This document shows positions 27,054 to 34,983 of a stretch of 64,000 bases of DNA, in pieces; position 1 is the stretch's first letter; each line of letters begins with the position of its first letter. The notes below the pieces were generated by a model. It saw only the letters and a list, made by a program, of their open reading frames with translations. It was not told the DNA's origin and made no database searches. Origin of the DNA: Nostoc sp. JL33 (GTDB lineage: Bacteria; Cyanobacteriota; Cyanobacteriia; Cyanobacteriales; Nostocaceae); assembly GCF_017114985.1 (NCBI RefSeq), contig NZ_JABXKP010000106.1, positions 28,231-92,230 of the forward strand. Reading direction: 5' to 3'. The position numbers and the translations under genes were made by a program.

Positions 27054-27695
27054 TTAGTTGTCTCCACGCCATGTAAAAATAATTTGTTCATCAGCTTGCC
27101 TAAACTCAATATTAAATTTATCAAATACAACTTCTCTTCCTAGAAGTAATTGTTCTCCACCTGTATTAGTTTGTAACCATGCCACAGCAGCAATAAAACT
27201 GTGTTCATCAATTGTCATTTCAACATTACGTAAAACATACTCAACTCTTCCACCGATGGTTTCTGCTAATAATGTTGATTCGGCATCAGCCAAAGCATAG
27301 CCTAAATCTTGACCGAGTTTGAAGGAAATTAAACTTAATTCAGCACCAGAGTCTACTAACATTATTGTAGAAACTTCTATATCTTTATGCTTCAGCTTTA
27401 CATGATAATTTGGTTGCCAATCATGCCGAGCAACTGTACGAAAGCGAATTGGGAGAATTTGGATAGAAGCAGTGCGACGCGGAACTAAGTAAATTACAAA
27501 TAGCTGTTCTGAAGCCTCTGCCAATTTTATAACTTCACGCAGATTTTCACTGTGAGCGATTAAGCCATTAGCATTGTAAGCAATATATTGATTTTTATAT
27601 AAATCTAATAACATTTGGCGATTCTGGTTTAGCCACTTCAGCATTTGCTGACTTTCATCGGCAGAGGGTGTTTTATTCATAGATTTTGCTGACAA
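27054..27695 (-). CDS. retropepsin-like aspartic protease domain protein
   Basis: 213 residues in two parts. Residues ~15-85 (MLKWLNQNRQMLLDLYKNQYIAYNANGLIAHSENLREVIKLAE) resemble the short DUF5678-type domain. Residues ~100-210 form a retropepsin-like single-domain protease: IMLVDSGAELSLIS has the catalytic D-S-G, and GGEQLLLGREVVFDKFNI is the conserved end. No membrane segment. Substrate unknown. Its upstream DNA (27690-27780) is a near copy of that before the gene at 28833. Confidence 0.75.
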   Translation of the reverse strand: MSAKSMNKTPSADESQQMLKWLNQNRQMLLDLYKNQYIAYNANGLIAHSENLREVIKLAEASEQLFVIYLVPRRTASIQILPIRFRTVARHDWQPNYHVKLKHKDIEVSTIMLVDSGAELSLISFKLGQDLGYALADAESTLLAETIGGRVEYVLRNVEMTIDEHSFIAAVAWLQTNTGGEQLLLGREVVFDKFNIEFRQADEQIIFTWRGDN

Positions 27696-27780
27696 TTTCA
27701 GCCATTTTCTACCAGCTTGCCTTTTACTTATGATTGTATCTGCGATCGCTCTGCATCTTCTGGTTAAAATGAGCGATCGC
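27690..27780. repeat. 91-base duplicated upstream segment, copy A
   Basis: Matches 29180-29270 with four mismatches, direct orientation, 1490 bases apart. The minus strand of copy A starts with a fossil ATG and codons for MAEIV, the start of the gene at 28833, before running into the retropepsin gene. Confidence 0.85.
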
Positions 27781-27817
27781 CTTAACTAAAATAATATTCC
27801 AGCCTGAATAACCTTTA

Positions 27818-28084
27818 TTAATCATAATGATATTTGCAAGTCAAAATAATCAATAAATCTTCTTGCAGCTTGTAAACTAATCTATGTTCATCTGTGATCC
27901 GCCTTGACCAGTAACCTTGTAGTTCATATTTTAATGGTTCTGGCTTCCCTATCCCCGCAAAAGGATCTCTTTGTATATCTCTAATCAGTTCCAATATTTT
28001 TTTGAAAATTTTCTTGTCTTCTGTTGCCCACTGACCTAATTGTTCAAAAGCTTCTGGTTCAAAGGCAACTTTTTTCATATTCAT
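27818..28084 (-). CDS. yoeB: YoeB family toxin
   Basis: 88-residue mRNA interferase that cuts mRNA at the ribosome. Family text: KKVAFEPEAFEQLGQWATEDKKIFKKILELIRDIQRDPF, GKPEPLKYELQGYWSRRITDEHRLVYK and the end LIILTCKYHYD, including the catalytic E-H-R...Y residues. It overlaps the upstream antitoxin by 26 bases, the usual coupled order antitoxin then toxin. Confidence 0.94.
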   Translation of the reverse strand: MNMKKVAFEPEAFEQLGQWATEDKKIFKKILELIRDIQRDPFAGIGKPEPLKYELQGYWSRRITDEHRLVYKLQEDLLIILTCKYHYD

Positions 28085-28310
28085 CTAAATCTACATAAAT
28101 TAGGTTTCCTTCTTTTACATTCTCTAAGGCTTTGAGCAGATATTTTTTATTAGTTTCTGATTTCAGAAGATAGGTAGTTTCATCTTCTTCATCTGGTGCT
28201 TCAACTAACACTATGACTTCTACAACAGTTCCTTCAGGTAATTCCGTTGCAGACAGTTCAATCTTGCCATCTTTTCCAACAATAGCCTTTTGTTTAATTC
28301 CACTAAGCAT
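28059..28310 (-). CDS. antitoxin of the YoeB pair
   Basis: 83 residues. The N-terminus (KQKAIVGKDGKIELSATELPEGTVVEVIVLV) has the look of an AbrB/MazE-like swapped-hairpin DNA-binding domain rather than a Phd fold. The acidic C-terminus (YLLKALENVKEGNLIYVDLDEYEKSC) would wrap the toxin. Identified mainly by its position directly upstream of, and overlapping, yoeB. It is likely to repress its own promoter. Confidence 0.82.
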   Translation of the reverse strand: MLSGIKQKAIVGKDGKIELSATELPEGTVVEVIVLVEAPDEEDETTYLLKSETNKKYLLKALENVKEGNLIYVDLDEYEKSCL

Positions 28311-28392
28311 AATTCTTATTTACTCCCATCTTTACCACTTTATTTTAACTGTATTTGAGTGAGATGAATTTGAGCGATCGCTCATCTGCGGT

Positions 28393-28827
28393 TCATTCAA
28401 TCCTCTGGAGGATGCCAACCCGCAAGTACCCAATAACTGGAACTTCCAGTGCATCTGCATCATCACTCAAATGTAGAACTACAATAGTTGCTCTACCAGT
28501 CGGCGTTTTGCCAACAATACGTAGACCATCTTCACTCCAGCCAAAATGCTCTAACCAGACTTGAGTACGAGGGTTAAATAGCCTTACCGTTTCGCTCGTC
28601 TCTGGATCAACCCCTGTAGTTTTATCACTTTTGTAGCGATTACACAGGGGACAAGCTAGCCATAAGTTTGATTCATCATTGCTACCATTTTTAGATATGG
28701 GAATAATATGTTCAATTTCCAAACGTGCCATTACTAAACGCTGAGGACTTAAACAATAGCCACAGCGATTTTGAGCATCGGTGCGGACACGACGTTCTAT
28801 TTCTACAGAAATGTAAAAGCGGGCCAT
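28393..28827 (-). CDS. HNH endonuclease, module 1
   Basis: 144 residues. Zinc-supported HNH nuclease: NRCGYC (~21-26), LEIEHIIPISKNGSNDESNLWLACPLCNRYKSD (~36-68) with catalytic H, N and the second CxxC. The C-terminal half has LFNPRTQVWLEHFGW and GLRIVGKTPTGRATI, matched by the second HNH gene at 36359. It follows its partner gene (28833) by 5 bases, so the two are one unit. Target unknown. Confidence 0.9.
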   Translation of the reverse strand: MARFYISVEIERRVRTDAQNRCGYCLSPQRLVMARLEIEHIIPISKNGSNDESNLWLACPLCNRYKSDKTTGVDPETSETVRLFNPRTQVWLEHFGWSEDGLRIVGKTPTGRATIVVLHLSDDADALEVPVIGYLRVGILQRIE

Positions 28828-28832
28828 TGCTG

Positions 28833-29195
28833 TTAATTGAGGGCTGGTTTCAAGCCGCGTTCAACAGCCACTTTTAAAGCTCTTGCTTTACTTACTAAGC
28901 CATGTCGATAGACCTGCATTAGTTCATCTAGTTGACGAATTTCTGCATCATTCAGCTGTCCCTCTCGGTGACGCGCTTGCAAGTCACTGAAAACTTCTTG
29001 CTGCTGAGTTTCCATCTGCATATCGCATATAGCCAAAACCTGCTCATCGGGTAGAGACTCCAGAGGTAGTTCGGTAATGGCGCTCTCAATCCATTCTAGT
29101 AATACATCTTCAAGTCGCCGATGTGTGAAAGCAGCGATTTCCTTTGCTTTTTGTGCCAGTGTTTCAGGAAGTTGAAGGGTGACAATTTCAGCCAT
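28833..29195 (-). CDS. small helical partner of HNH nuclease, module 1
   Basis: 120 residues, no named family known to me. The N-terminus (VTLQLPETLAQKAKEIAAFTHRRLEDVLLEWI) looks like a ribbon-helix-helix domain. The C-terminus contains REGQLNDAEIRQLDELMQ and VSKARALKVA, aligning with DQGQALPAEQQAELDTLV and AAARTAVL in the protein upstream of the second HNH gene (36000). This supports a conserved nuclease partner or regulator. The start codon is fixed by the duplicated upstream segment. Confidence 0.75.
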   Translation of the reverse strand: MAEIVTLQLPETLAQKAKEIAAFTHRRLEDVLLEWIESAITELPLESLPDEQVLAICDMQMETQQQEVFSDLQARHREGQLNDAEIRQLDELMQVYRHGLVSKARALKVAVERGLKPALN

Positions 29196-29270
29196 TTTCT
29201 GCCAGGTTGCCTTTTACTTATGATTGTATCTGCGATCGCTCTGCATCTTCTGGTTAAAAAGAGCGATCAC
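29180..29270. repeat. 91-base duplicated upstream segment, copy B
   Basis: Presumed original copy: it covers the first five codons and promoter region of the gene at 28833. See copy A at 27690. Contains two GCGATCGC-like sites. Confidence 0.85.
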
Positions 29271-29505
29271 TTTTCTTTTTTAGCGTGGGCGGTTCGTTAA
29301 AAAGAGCGATCGCTATTAGAGTTTTAAATCTTACCAAACAGAAGTACAAGCAATATCCCAACTAGGAATCAGCTTTCATGATTGGCTTAAATTAACTCCG
29401 TCTACAGAAATTAAACCAGACGGCGCAGAATTAATGTACATAATTCCATCCAAACCTTTAGAGTTACAGCCTTCCATCTGAACTAATTACAGGATTAAAG
29501 ATGAA
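29196..29505. other. spacer with a possible gene remnant
   Basis: 310 bases. On the plus strand about 48 codons up to the stop at ~29480 are open (reading SQLGISFHDWLKLTPSTEIKPDG and ending KPLELQPSI) but have no start codon. It looks like the tail of a lost gene; I do not recognise the family. Confidence 0.4.
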
Positions 29506-29922
29506 TTAATCAAGGTCAATAAAGTCTCTAGGAGTAATAATCTGGTTTTGATATTCGGCTAGGGTCTTGAGTGATAAAAGGTCTTGATCTCCTGTGATTA
29601 CAAATTCTGCATTGGCATCTTTAACAAGTTCTAAAAATTTATTGTCATCTGGATCTCTACAGGTGTTTATTTGAAATTTTATTTCTATAAATTGACTGTA
29701 TTTTTTAATTATGTCCAAAAAATCTTGTCGGTCTTCATCTGAGATATATTTATCGAACTTACGTTTGTAAATTCGTGTGTTTAATTCTTGATAAGTTTCA
29801 TCACTTTGAGCAATTTTGAATTCTTTATAGACTTTATCTAGGGCTTTACGGGCTGTTCCATTAGGACTTAGAACAGCACTAAGTAAAACATTTGTGTCAA
29901 TGACAATTAGTTTATGATTCAT
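29506..29922 (-). CDS. PIN domain toxin
   Basis: 138-residue PIN ribonuclease of the PIN_3 / putative toxin type. Acidic sites are VIDTNVLLSAVL (Asp 9), TYQELN, CRDPDDNKFLELV and FVITGDQDLLSL. It overlaps the upstream small gene by 11 bases as a toxin-antitoxin pair. Expected to cut RNA when free of the antitoxin. Confidence 0.92.
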   Translation of the reverse strand: MNHKLIVIDTNVLLSAVLSPNGTARKALDKVYKEFKIAQSDETYQELNTRIYKRKFDKYISDEDRQDFLDIIKKYSQFIEIKFQINTCRDPDDNKFLELVKDANAEFVITGDQDLLSLKTLAEYQNQIITPRDFIDLD

Positions 29923-30139
29923 CGGCGAGTAATTCTTCTAGAGTTTCTTCGGTTAATCCTTTGGCTTGAGCATTTCTGCCGATTCTGTCAAAAACACTAA
30001 GTAAATCTTCATCTTTATTATTTGAAGAGGTTTTCTTTATTTCTTGAATAAGTTGTTCTTGTTCTTGTGCGGGAAGTTGTAGGACAAGATTAAGAATTTG
30101 CTCGAAGGTTAGGGGTAGTTGATAGGTTTTTTGAGTCAT
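29912..30139 (-). CDS. antitoxin of the PIN pair
   Basis: 75 residues. LTFEQILNLVLQLPAQEQEQLIQEIKK is the helical motif common in cyanobacterial antitoxins of PIN toxins. The acidic tail EETLEELLADES overlaps the toxin start. No clear DNA-binding motif. Called by context. Confidence 0.82.
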   Translation of the reverse strand: MTQKTYQLPLTFEQILNLVLQLPAQEQEQLIQEIKKTSSNNKDEDLLSVFDRIGRNAQAKGLTEETLEELLADES

Positions 30140-30214
30140 GGTGAGTTCTGGAGTTAGGGAATAGAAACTTGTTAGCTTTTTTAATCAGGTTTGAGCCAGT
30201 TTTCTACTTTTAAA

Positions 30215-30463
30215 TCACGATTCCTCTATACCTTGGCGAATTGCATTATCCATATCCTCAAGAGTTTTGGGTTTACCTTGATATTTTAAGCAACCTGCTA
30301 CATCATCTAATTTAGTTTCTGGAAAAGATTTCTTAGGCTTTAAAAGAATTCCATCACCCATATCAATAATAATAAATTCTTGACCTACTCCCCATTGATC
30401 AGCTTCCCGCAAAGATTGGGGAATAATTACTTGTCCTTGAGAAGACAATTTTGTAATTTCCAT
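30215..30463 (-). CDS. AbrB/MazE-type antitoxin without toxin
   Basis: 82 residues. ITKLSSQGQVIIPQSLREADQWGVGQEFIIIDMGDGILLKPK is a SpoVT-AbrB swapped-hairpin domain. The C-terminal tail (LEDMDNAIRQGIEES) is the usual VapB-like toxin-binding end. The gene downstream is another antitoxin (of the PIN pair), 75 bases on, so its own toxin appears lost, unless it serves that PIN protein too. Confidence 0.85.
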   Translation of the reverse strand: MEITKLSSQGQVIIPQSLREADQWGVGQEFIIIDMGDGILLKPKKSFPETKLDDVAGCLKYQGKPKTLEDMDNAIRQGIEES

Positions 30464-30593
30464 TAACTTAAAAAGTAAAAAACTAAGACTAATATAAAAA
30501 TTTTAGCATTTTTAATTATCCCAATCTCTCCTCTTCCTCTGCGTTCTCTGCGCCTCTGCGGTAGCCTGCGGCAAGCCGCTCCGCGTCTACGTA

Positions 30594-30625
30594 ATAAAAA
30601 AGGCGAACCCAAAAGTTCGCCCATA
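30594..30625 (-). terminator. terminator of chlN
   Basis: On the minus strand, GGGCGAAC, loop TTTTG, GTTCGCC then a run of T, about 40 bases after the chlN stop. A typical intrinsic terminator. Confidence 0.8.
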
Positions 30626-30661
30626 ATATCCTATTATGATGTTGCTCAATAAAACCCAAAT

Positions 30662-32065
30662 CTAAATCTTCGCTTCTTCTCTCACCAACTTATCCCAACC
30701 CAAATCTTTCAAATTATTATTCCGACGTAGCGGACGAGTCACTAACTCTAACATGTCACGCGCATTCGTAAAGCCGTGAATTTGAGCAAAAGTGAACTCC
30801 ACCGACCACTTAGTATTAATACCCCGTGCTTCCAACGGGTTAGCGTGAGCCATACCAGTAATTACCAAATCTGGTTTCAACGCATAAATTCGCTGAAGTT
30901 GATTGTAATTATCCGGCTTCTCTACAATCCTTGGCAGGGGTGAATTCATTTCCTGGCAAGTTTTCTCCAGCAATGCCAACTCAGCAGCTTGATAGCGCTT
31001 ATCCATGTAGGGAATGCCGATTTCGTGAACTGTCATCCCACAACGGATTAAGAATCTTGCTTGGGAGACTTCCAGCAAGTTATCACCCATGAAGAATACA
31101 GACTTACCGCGAATCAGTTTCACATAATCTTCCAAACCTGCCCAAATTTGTGCTTCCCGTTCATCCAAACCCTTGGGAGTAATACCGAACACCGAGCAGA
31201 TTTTCTCAATCCAAGCGCGGGTGCCATCGGGGCCAATGGGGAAGGGTGCGCCAATGAGTTTACACTTGCGGCGACGCATTAAGGTGGTAGCTGTGCGGCT
31301 GAGGAAGGGGTTGACACCAGCGACATAATACCCTTCTTCCAGTACTGGCAGTTCAGTGAAGCGCTTCGCGGGTAGCCAGCCGGAAACTTTGATGCCTTGT
31401 TTCTTCAGTTCCAAGGTTAACTGAGTAACCACGGGATCGGGAAGGGAGCCAAAGAGAACCAGTGGTGGATGATCCACGTACTCAGACTCATCTTGGGCGA
31501 CATCTTCTTTCTTCTTACCGAAGTTGAGCAATTTAGCGATCGCATTACGTTCAATTTTCTCTGTTTCCGCCACCGGAGCCTTATCAGGGCAACGGTTAGC
31601 CATAGCAGCTAATACCGTGTCTTCCCCTTGGGTGAAGGCGTAATCTAGACCATTTGCACGCGCTACAACGATGGGAATACCGATTTCGGATTCCAGCTTC
31701 GGTGCTAAACCTTCCAAATCTGTTTTAATAATTTCGGTAGTGCAAGTGCCAATCCAGACAATTACACTCGGATTGCGATCGCGTTTAATTTGCAAGCACA
31801 ACCGCTTTAACTCTTCATAATCACTCAGTTGTGCCGAAATATCGCCTTCTTCCAACTCTGCCATTGCATAGCGGGGTTCAGCAAAAATCATCACCCCCAT
31901 CGCATTTTGCAGGAAGTAGCCACAAGTTTTTGTCCCAATCACCAAAAAGAAGCTATCTTCAATTTTTTGGTATAACCACGCCACGCAGCTAATTGGGCAA
32001 AAGGTATGGTAATTCCCAGTTTCACATTCAAAGCTTAAAGCTTCTGGTTGTTGAGCGACAGTCAT
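30662..32065 (-). CDS. chlN: light-independent protochlorophyllide reductase subunit N
   Basis: With ChlB forms the catalytic NB protein, which reduces protochlorophyllide in the dark with electrons from ChlL. 467 residues, full length. Conserved ECETGNYHTFCPISCVAWLY carries cluster-ligand Cys residues; KTCGYFLQNAMGVM, VWIGTCTTEIIKTDLEG and HEIGIPYMDKRYQAAEL are typical of the NifD/ChlN group. Third in the order chlL-DUF5331-chlN. chlB is not in the window. Confidence 0.98.
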   Translation of the reverse strand: MTVAQQPEALSFECETGNYHTFCPISCVAWLYQKIEDSFFLVIGTKTCGYFLQNAMGVMIFAEPRYAMAELEEGDISAQLSDYEELKRLCLQIKRDRNPSVIVWIGTCTTEIIKTDLEGLAPKLESEIGIPIVVARANGLDYAFTQGEDTVLAAMANRCPDKAPVAETEKIERNAIAKLLNFGKKKEDVAQDESEYVDHPPLVLFGSLPDPVVTQLTLELKKQGIKVSGWLPAKRFTELPVLEEGYYVAGVNPFLSRTATTLMRRRKCKLIGAPFPIGPDGTRAWIEKICSVFGITPKGLDEREAQIWAGLEDYVKLIRGKSVFFMGDNLLEVSQARFLIRCGMTVHEIGIPYMDKRYQAAELALLEKTCQEMNSPLPRIVEKPDNYNQLQRIYALKPDLVITGMAHANPLEARGINTKWSVEFTFAQIHGFTNARDMLELVTRPLRRNNNLKDLGWDKLVREEAKI

Positions 32066-32094
32066 TTTGGTTTTTTCTCCCCTTGATTTTCAAG

Positions 32095-32225
32095 TTAGGA
32101 GTAATTAAGTGATGAGTTAAGAGTGATGAGTTATGAGTGATGAGTTATGAGTTTTTATTCCTAACTCCTAACTCCTAACTCCTAACTTTTTTAACTCCTA
32201 ACTCTAAACTCCTAACCCCCAACTT
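32095..32225. repeat. short tandem repeats between chlN and the DUF5331 gene
   Basis: Runs of GAGTGATGAGTTAT and CCTAACTCCTAACT-type units, the degenerate 7-base tandem repeats typical of Nostocales spacers. Confidence 0.75.
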
Positions 32226-32230
32226 AGTAA

Positions 32231-33019
32231 TTATGCGTTAGGGAAGAGGCGGGCAATTTCTGATTCATCAAAAACGCCTGCTGGCAGTTCTTCCCCCAAA
32301 AAATCGTTACTTTCTTCAGCCTTTTGCAAAGCTGTTTGATCACCCCAGACATCTGACAACACGTCTTTAAACGCATTCTCATCTAATGGACTATCCTCAA
32401 ACGCCTCGTCGTCATCCAGCTTCATTTCCATTGCAGCTGTTGCATCGAAGGCAATTTCCCCAAACTCATCTGCTTCTAGACTAGCGATTTGGAGAGACTC
32501 ATCTTTTGAGTCGTATCCGTTGGATGAGGAAATATCGCCAAAGGCATTTTCGGTTTCCTCCAACTCGCCGATCCCCAGACTTTGATCATCAGAATCCACG
32601 ATTGCGAACTCTTGAGCTACCGCCACTGAAGCAAAGCCATTTGTATGAGAATGTGTCAATGTTTCATCTTCAGGCTTTTCGTCAATGACAACTGCTGAAT
32701 CATCTCCGTATTTTTCCGGTTCTGGGTTGATGGCAAAGCGATTACCGAGAGCGAAATCTGGGTCAAAATGCAAATCCAGCACCTCAATCAGCGTATCGGC
32801 GTCAGGATTAAGTTTGGCAAAGGGCAACATTAACTGCGCTAGCTTTGGTTCTAGGGCGTTAACTACTCCCAGGATGAGGTAAGAAGGTGGTCGCTTCCCG
32901 CCATCAGGCGTATACACTGATTCTACTTGCATGTGCAGGGTAATCCAGTCTCGATTGTTCTGGAAAAATTGCAACCACTTTTGCTTTAATGAATCCGTAA
33001 AGCTGTGAAAGAAAGCCAT
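32231..33019 (-). CDS. DUF5331 protein between chlL and chlN
   Basis: 262 residues from ATG 33019; an upstream ATG at 33034 gives 267. The inner ATG is preferred because GGGGA sits 8 bases before it. The N-terminal ~100 residues (FFHSFTDSLKQKWLQFFQNNRDWITLHM...GKRPPSYLILGVVNALEPKL) form the conserved DUF5331 domain. The remainder is very acidic and probably disordered, ending LPAGVFDESEIARLFPNA. Position in the chl group suggests a role with dark reductase assembly or regulation, but this is inference. Confidence 0.78.
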   Translation of the reverse strand: MAFFHSFTDSLKQKWLQFFQNNRDWITLHMQVESVYTPDGGKRPPSYLILGVVNALEPKLAQLMLPFAKLNPDADTLIEVLDLHFDPDFALGNRFAINPEPEKYGDDSAVVIDEKPEDETLTHSHTNGFASVAVAQEFAIVDSDDQSLGIGELEETENAFGDISSSNGYDSKDESLQIASLEADEFGEIAFDATAAMEMKLDDDEAFEDSPLDENAFKDVLSDVWGDQTALQKAEESNDFLGEELPAGVFDESEIARLFPNA

Positions 33020-33051
33020 ATTATTGTTCCCCATCCTGAGAAGTTGGTGAT

Positions 33052-33918
33052 TTATACAATCATCAAGTCTAGTTCCTCTTCTGAATTAGGAACCTGGGGT
33101 TTACCCGGATTTAAATAAAAATCGGACAACAAAGAGAACAATTCCCGATCTGGTGTGTCGTTAGGGACAACACCTTCGGGACGCGCCAGAATTTGGTCAG
33201 CGATGTTGAGATAGTAATCGCAAACGTAGTCTAGGGAAGGGTCTTGCTCTGCCATCTCAAACAAAGTTTTCCCTTTCACACGGGAAACACGGATATCTTC
33301 AATCAAAGGCAAAACTTCTAGAACTGGCATGGGCACTGCTTCTATATATTTTTCAATCAAGTCACGTTTGGAGGTGCGGTTGCCAATTAACCCAGCTAGA
33401 CGCAGTGGGTGAGTTCGGGCTTTTTCGCGGACTGAAGCAGCAATCCGGTTAGCCGCAAACAAAGCATCAAAGCCGTTGTCTGTAACGATCAGGCAGTAAT
33501 CTGCATAGTTGAGTGGTGCAGCAAAACCACCGCAAACTACGTCACCCAGAACATCAAAAAGAATTATATCGTATTCATCAAAGGCGTTGAGTTCCTTAAG
33601 TAATTTCACGGTCTCACCGACTACGTAGCCGCCGCACCCAGCACCCGCAGGTGGGCCACCAGCTTCTACGCAATCAACACCGCCGTAGCCTTTGTAAATC
33701 ACATCTTCCGGCCAGACATCTTCGTAGTGATAGTCCTTTTCTTGGAGGGTGTCGATAATTGTGGGAATCAAAAACCCAGTCAGGGTAAAGGTGCTGTCAT
33801 GTTTCGGGTCACAGCCAATTTGCAGCACTTTCTTGCCACGTTTAGCTAGGGCGACCGATATATTACAGCTAGTCGTGGATTTACCGATACCACCTTTTCC
33901 GTAGACTGCTAGTTTCAC
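33052..33918 (-). CDS. chlL: light-independent protochlorophyllide reductase ATPase subunit L
   Basis: NifH-like dimeric Fe-S ATPase passing electrons to ChlN-ChlB. P-loop YGKGGIGKSTTS, cluster cysteines in AGGPPAGAGCGGYV and DVVCGGFAAPL, switch region FDVLGDVVCGG. Start set at GTG 33918: it gives the standard 288 residues and has AAGAGG nine bases upstream. The open frame runs on to 33948. First gene of chlL-DUF5331-chlN. Confidence 0.97.
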   Translation of the reverse strand: MKLAVYGKGGIGKSTTSCNISVALAKRGKKVLQIGCDPKHDSTFTLTGFLIPTIIDTLQEKDYHYEDVWPEDVIYKGYGGVDCVEAGGPPAGAGCGGYVVGETVKLLKELNAFDEYDIILFDVLGDVVCGGFAAPLNYADYCLIVTDNGFDALFAANRIAASVREKARTHPLRLAGLIGNRTSKRDLIEKYIEAVPMPVLEVLPLIEDIRVSRVKGKTLFEMAEQDPSLDYVCDYYLNIADQILARPEGVVPNDTPDRELFSLLSDFYLNPGKPQVPNSEEELDLMIV

Positions 33919-33948
33919 TGTTGTTTGCCTCTTATAGCTTTTTATCAA

Positions 33949-34608
33949 ACTTGTGGCTCAAACATTTGCCTTCACCTGTCCTGAGATGGCGATGCGTGAG
34001 GTCTGTTGATGTCATTATTGGGCAAATTACATAGAAAAGAAAGTGGCTGTTAATTTGTAAAACGGTCTTATGTCATGAATTAAATCAAAAATGTATCTCT
34101 TTGGGGTTTTATCAGGCTTAAAGACCTTATTAGCCCTAAAAACAGACAATAAAAAGTTTTTATTAATTTTTTTTATAAAAATAGTTACAAAATACAAAAA
34201 ACTGAAAATCGGCTTTTTTGAATGCTTTTCATAGAATTAGCTGATGTTTATACAACGTGTTTTCAAGGCATTGGGGCGCAGGGCCAAGGGTAAACAGAGG
34301 TATATGCAGCCTGATGCTGGAAATATTACTGAAATTTGCGTTAGCGTAGCTCACCGTTCGCGTAGCGTCTCGTAGAGAAGGTATCGCAGATAAATTGGCA
34401 GTTTTCAGCCGGTAGCCAAGACCGTTTAATTACTGCTTGAGAGTAAGTTAGTCTGGTTTTGTAAAAAATTATTAAATTCCCAGATGTTGTTTAAGATTAT
34501 TAACCTGGAAATGCCTGCTATTGTGCTGCTGCCGCCTGTGAAGGAGGCGGAACCTCCAACGACGGGCTATTCCCAGTCAGAGACTCTTAACGAGGCTAAC
34601 GAGGCTAA
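33949..34608. other. 660-base spacer upstream of chlL
   Basis: Holds the chlL promoter and leader (AT-rich, 34080-34240) and repeat DNA with TTCGCGTAGCGTCT at 34355-34370 and GAGGCTAAC direct repeats near 34592-34606. No gene seen. Confidence 0.6.
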
Positions 34609-34863
34609 TTAGGACACCTCAGTTTCAAGTCCGTGGATTTCCTGTAATGTTTGCCAGCCAGCTTGCCACTGGGAGTTATCTTGTAATAATTTGGCATTTA
34701 TCCAGAAACGGACTTTAGGATCACAAGCAGCAACCATTTCCGCGTAAACCCACTTAGCCTGATTTTTACGGTTGACAACTTGGAAGTGCCGCCAGCCATC
34801 AACTTTTTGCTGTGCCGTCCACTTAGAACCAACTAGGTAAGGAAATTTTTGTTTTTTTGTCAT
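34609..34863 (-). CDS. Trp-rich small protein (TIGR02450 type)
   Basis: 84 residues with 7 Trp. FPYLVGSKWTAQQKVDGWRHFQVVNR and WVYAEMVAACDPKVRFWINAKLL match the short Trp-rich family found in cyanobacteria and marine bacteria. Soluble; function unknown. Flanked upstream by GTCATTA and CCCACTC tandem repeats. Confidence 0.8.
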   Translation of the reverse strand: MTKKQKFPYLVGSKWTAQQKVDGWRHFQVVNRKNQAKWVYAEMVAACDPKVRFWINAKLLQDNSQWQAGWQTLQEIHGLETEVS

Positions 34864-34944
34864 TAGTCATTAGTCATTAGTCATTTGTTATTGAGCATTG
34901 GCCATTGGGCATTGCTTATTTCTCCCTCATCCCCCTCATCCCCC

Positions 34945-34982
34945 CCACTCCCCACTCCCCACTCCCCACTCCCCACTCCCCA
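34945..34982. repeat. heptamer tandem repeat CCCCACT
   Basis: Five to six perfect copies of a 7-base unit, preceded by CCCTCAT units. The complement of the unit seen at 63947-64000. Confidence 0.9.
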
Positions 34983-34983
34983 G

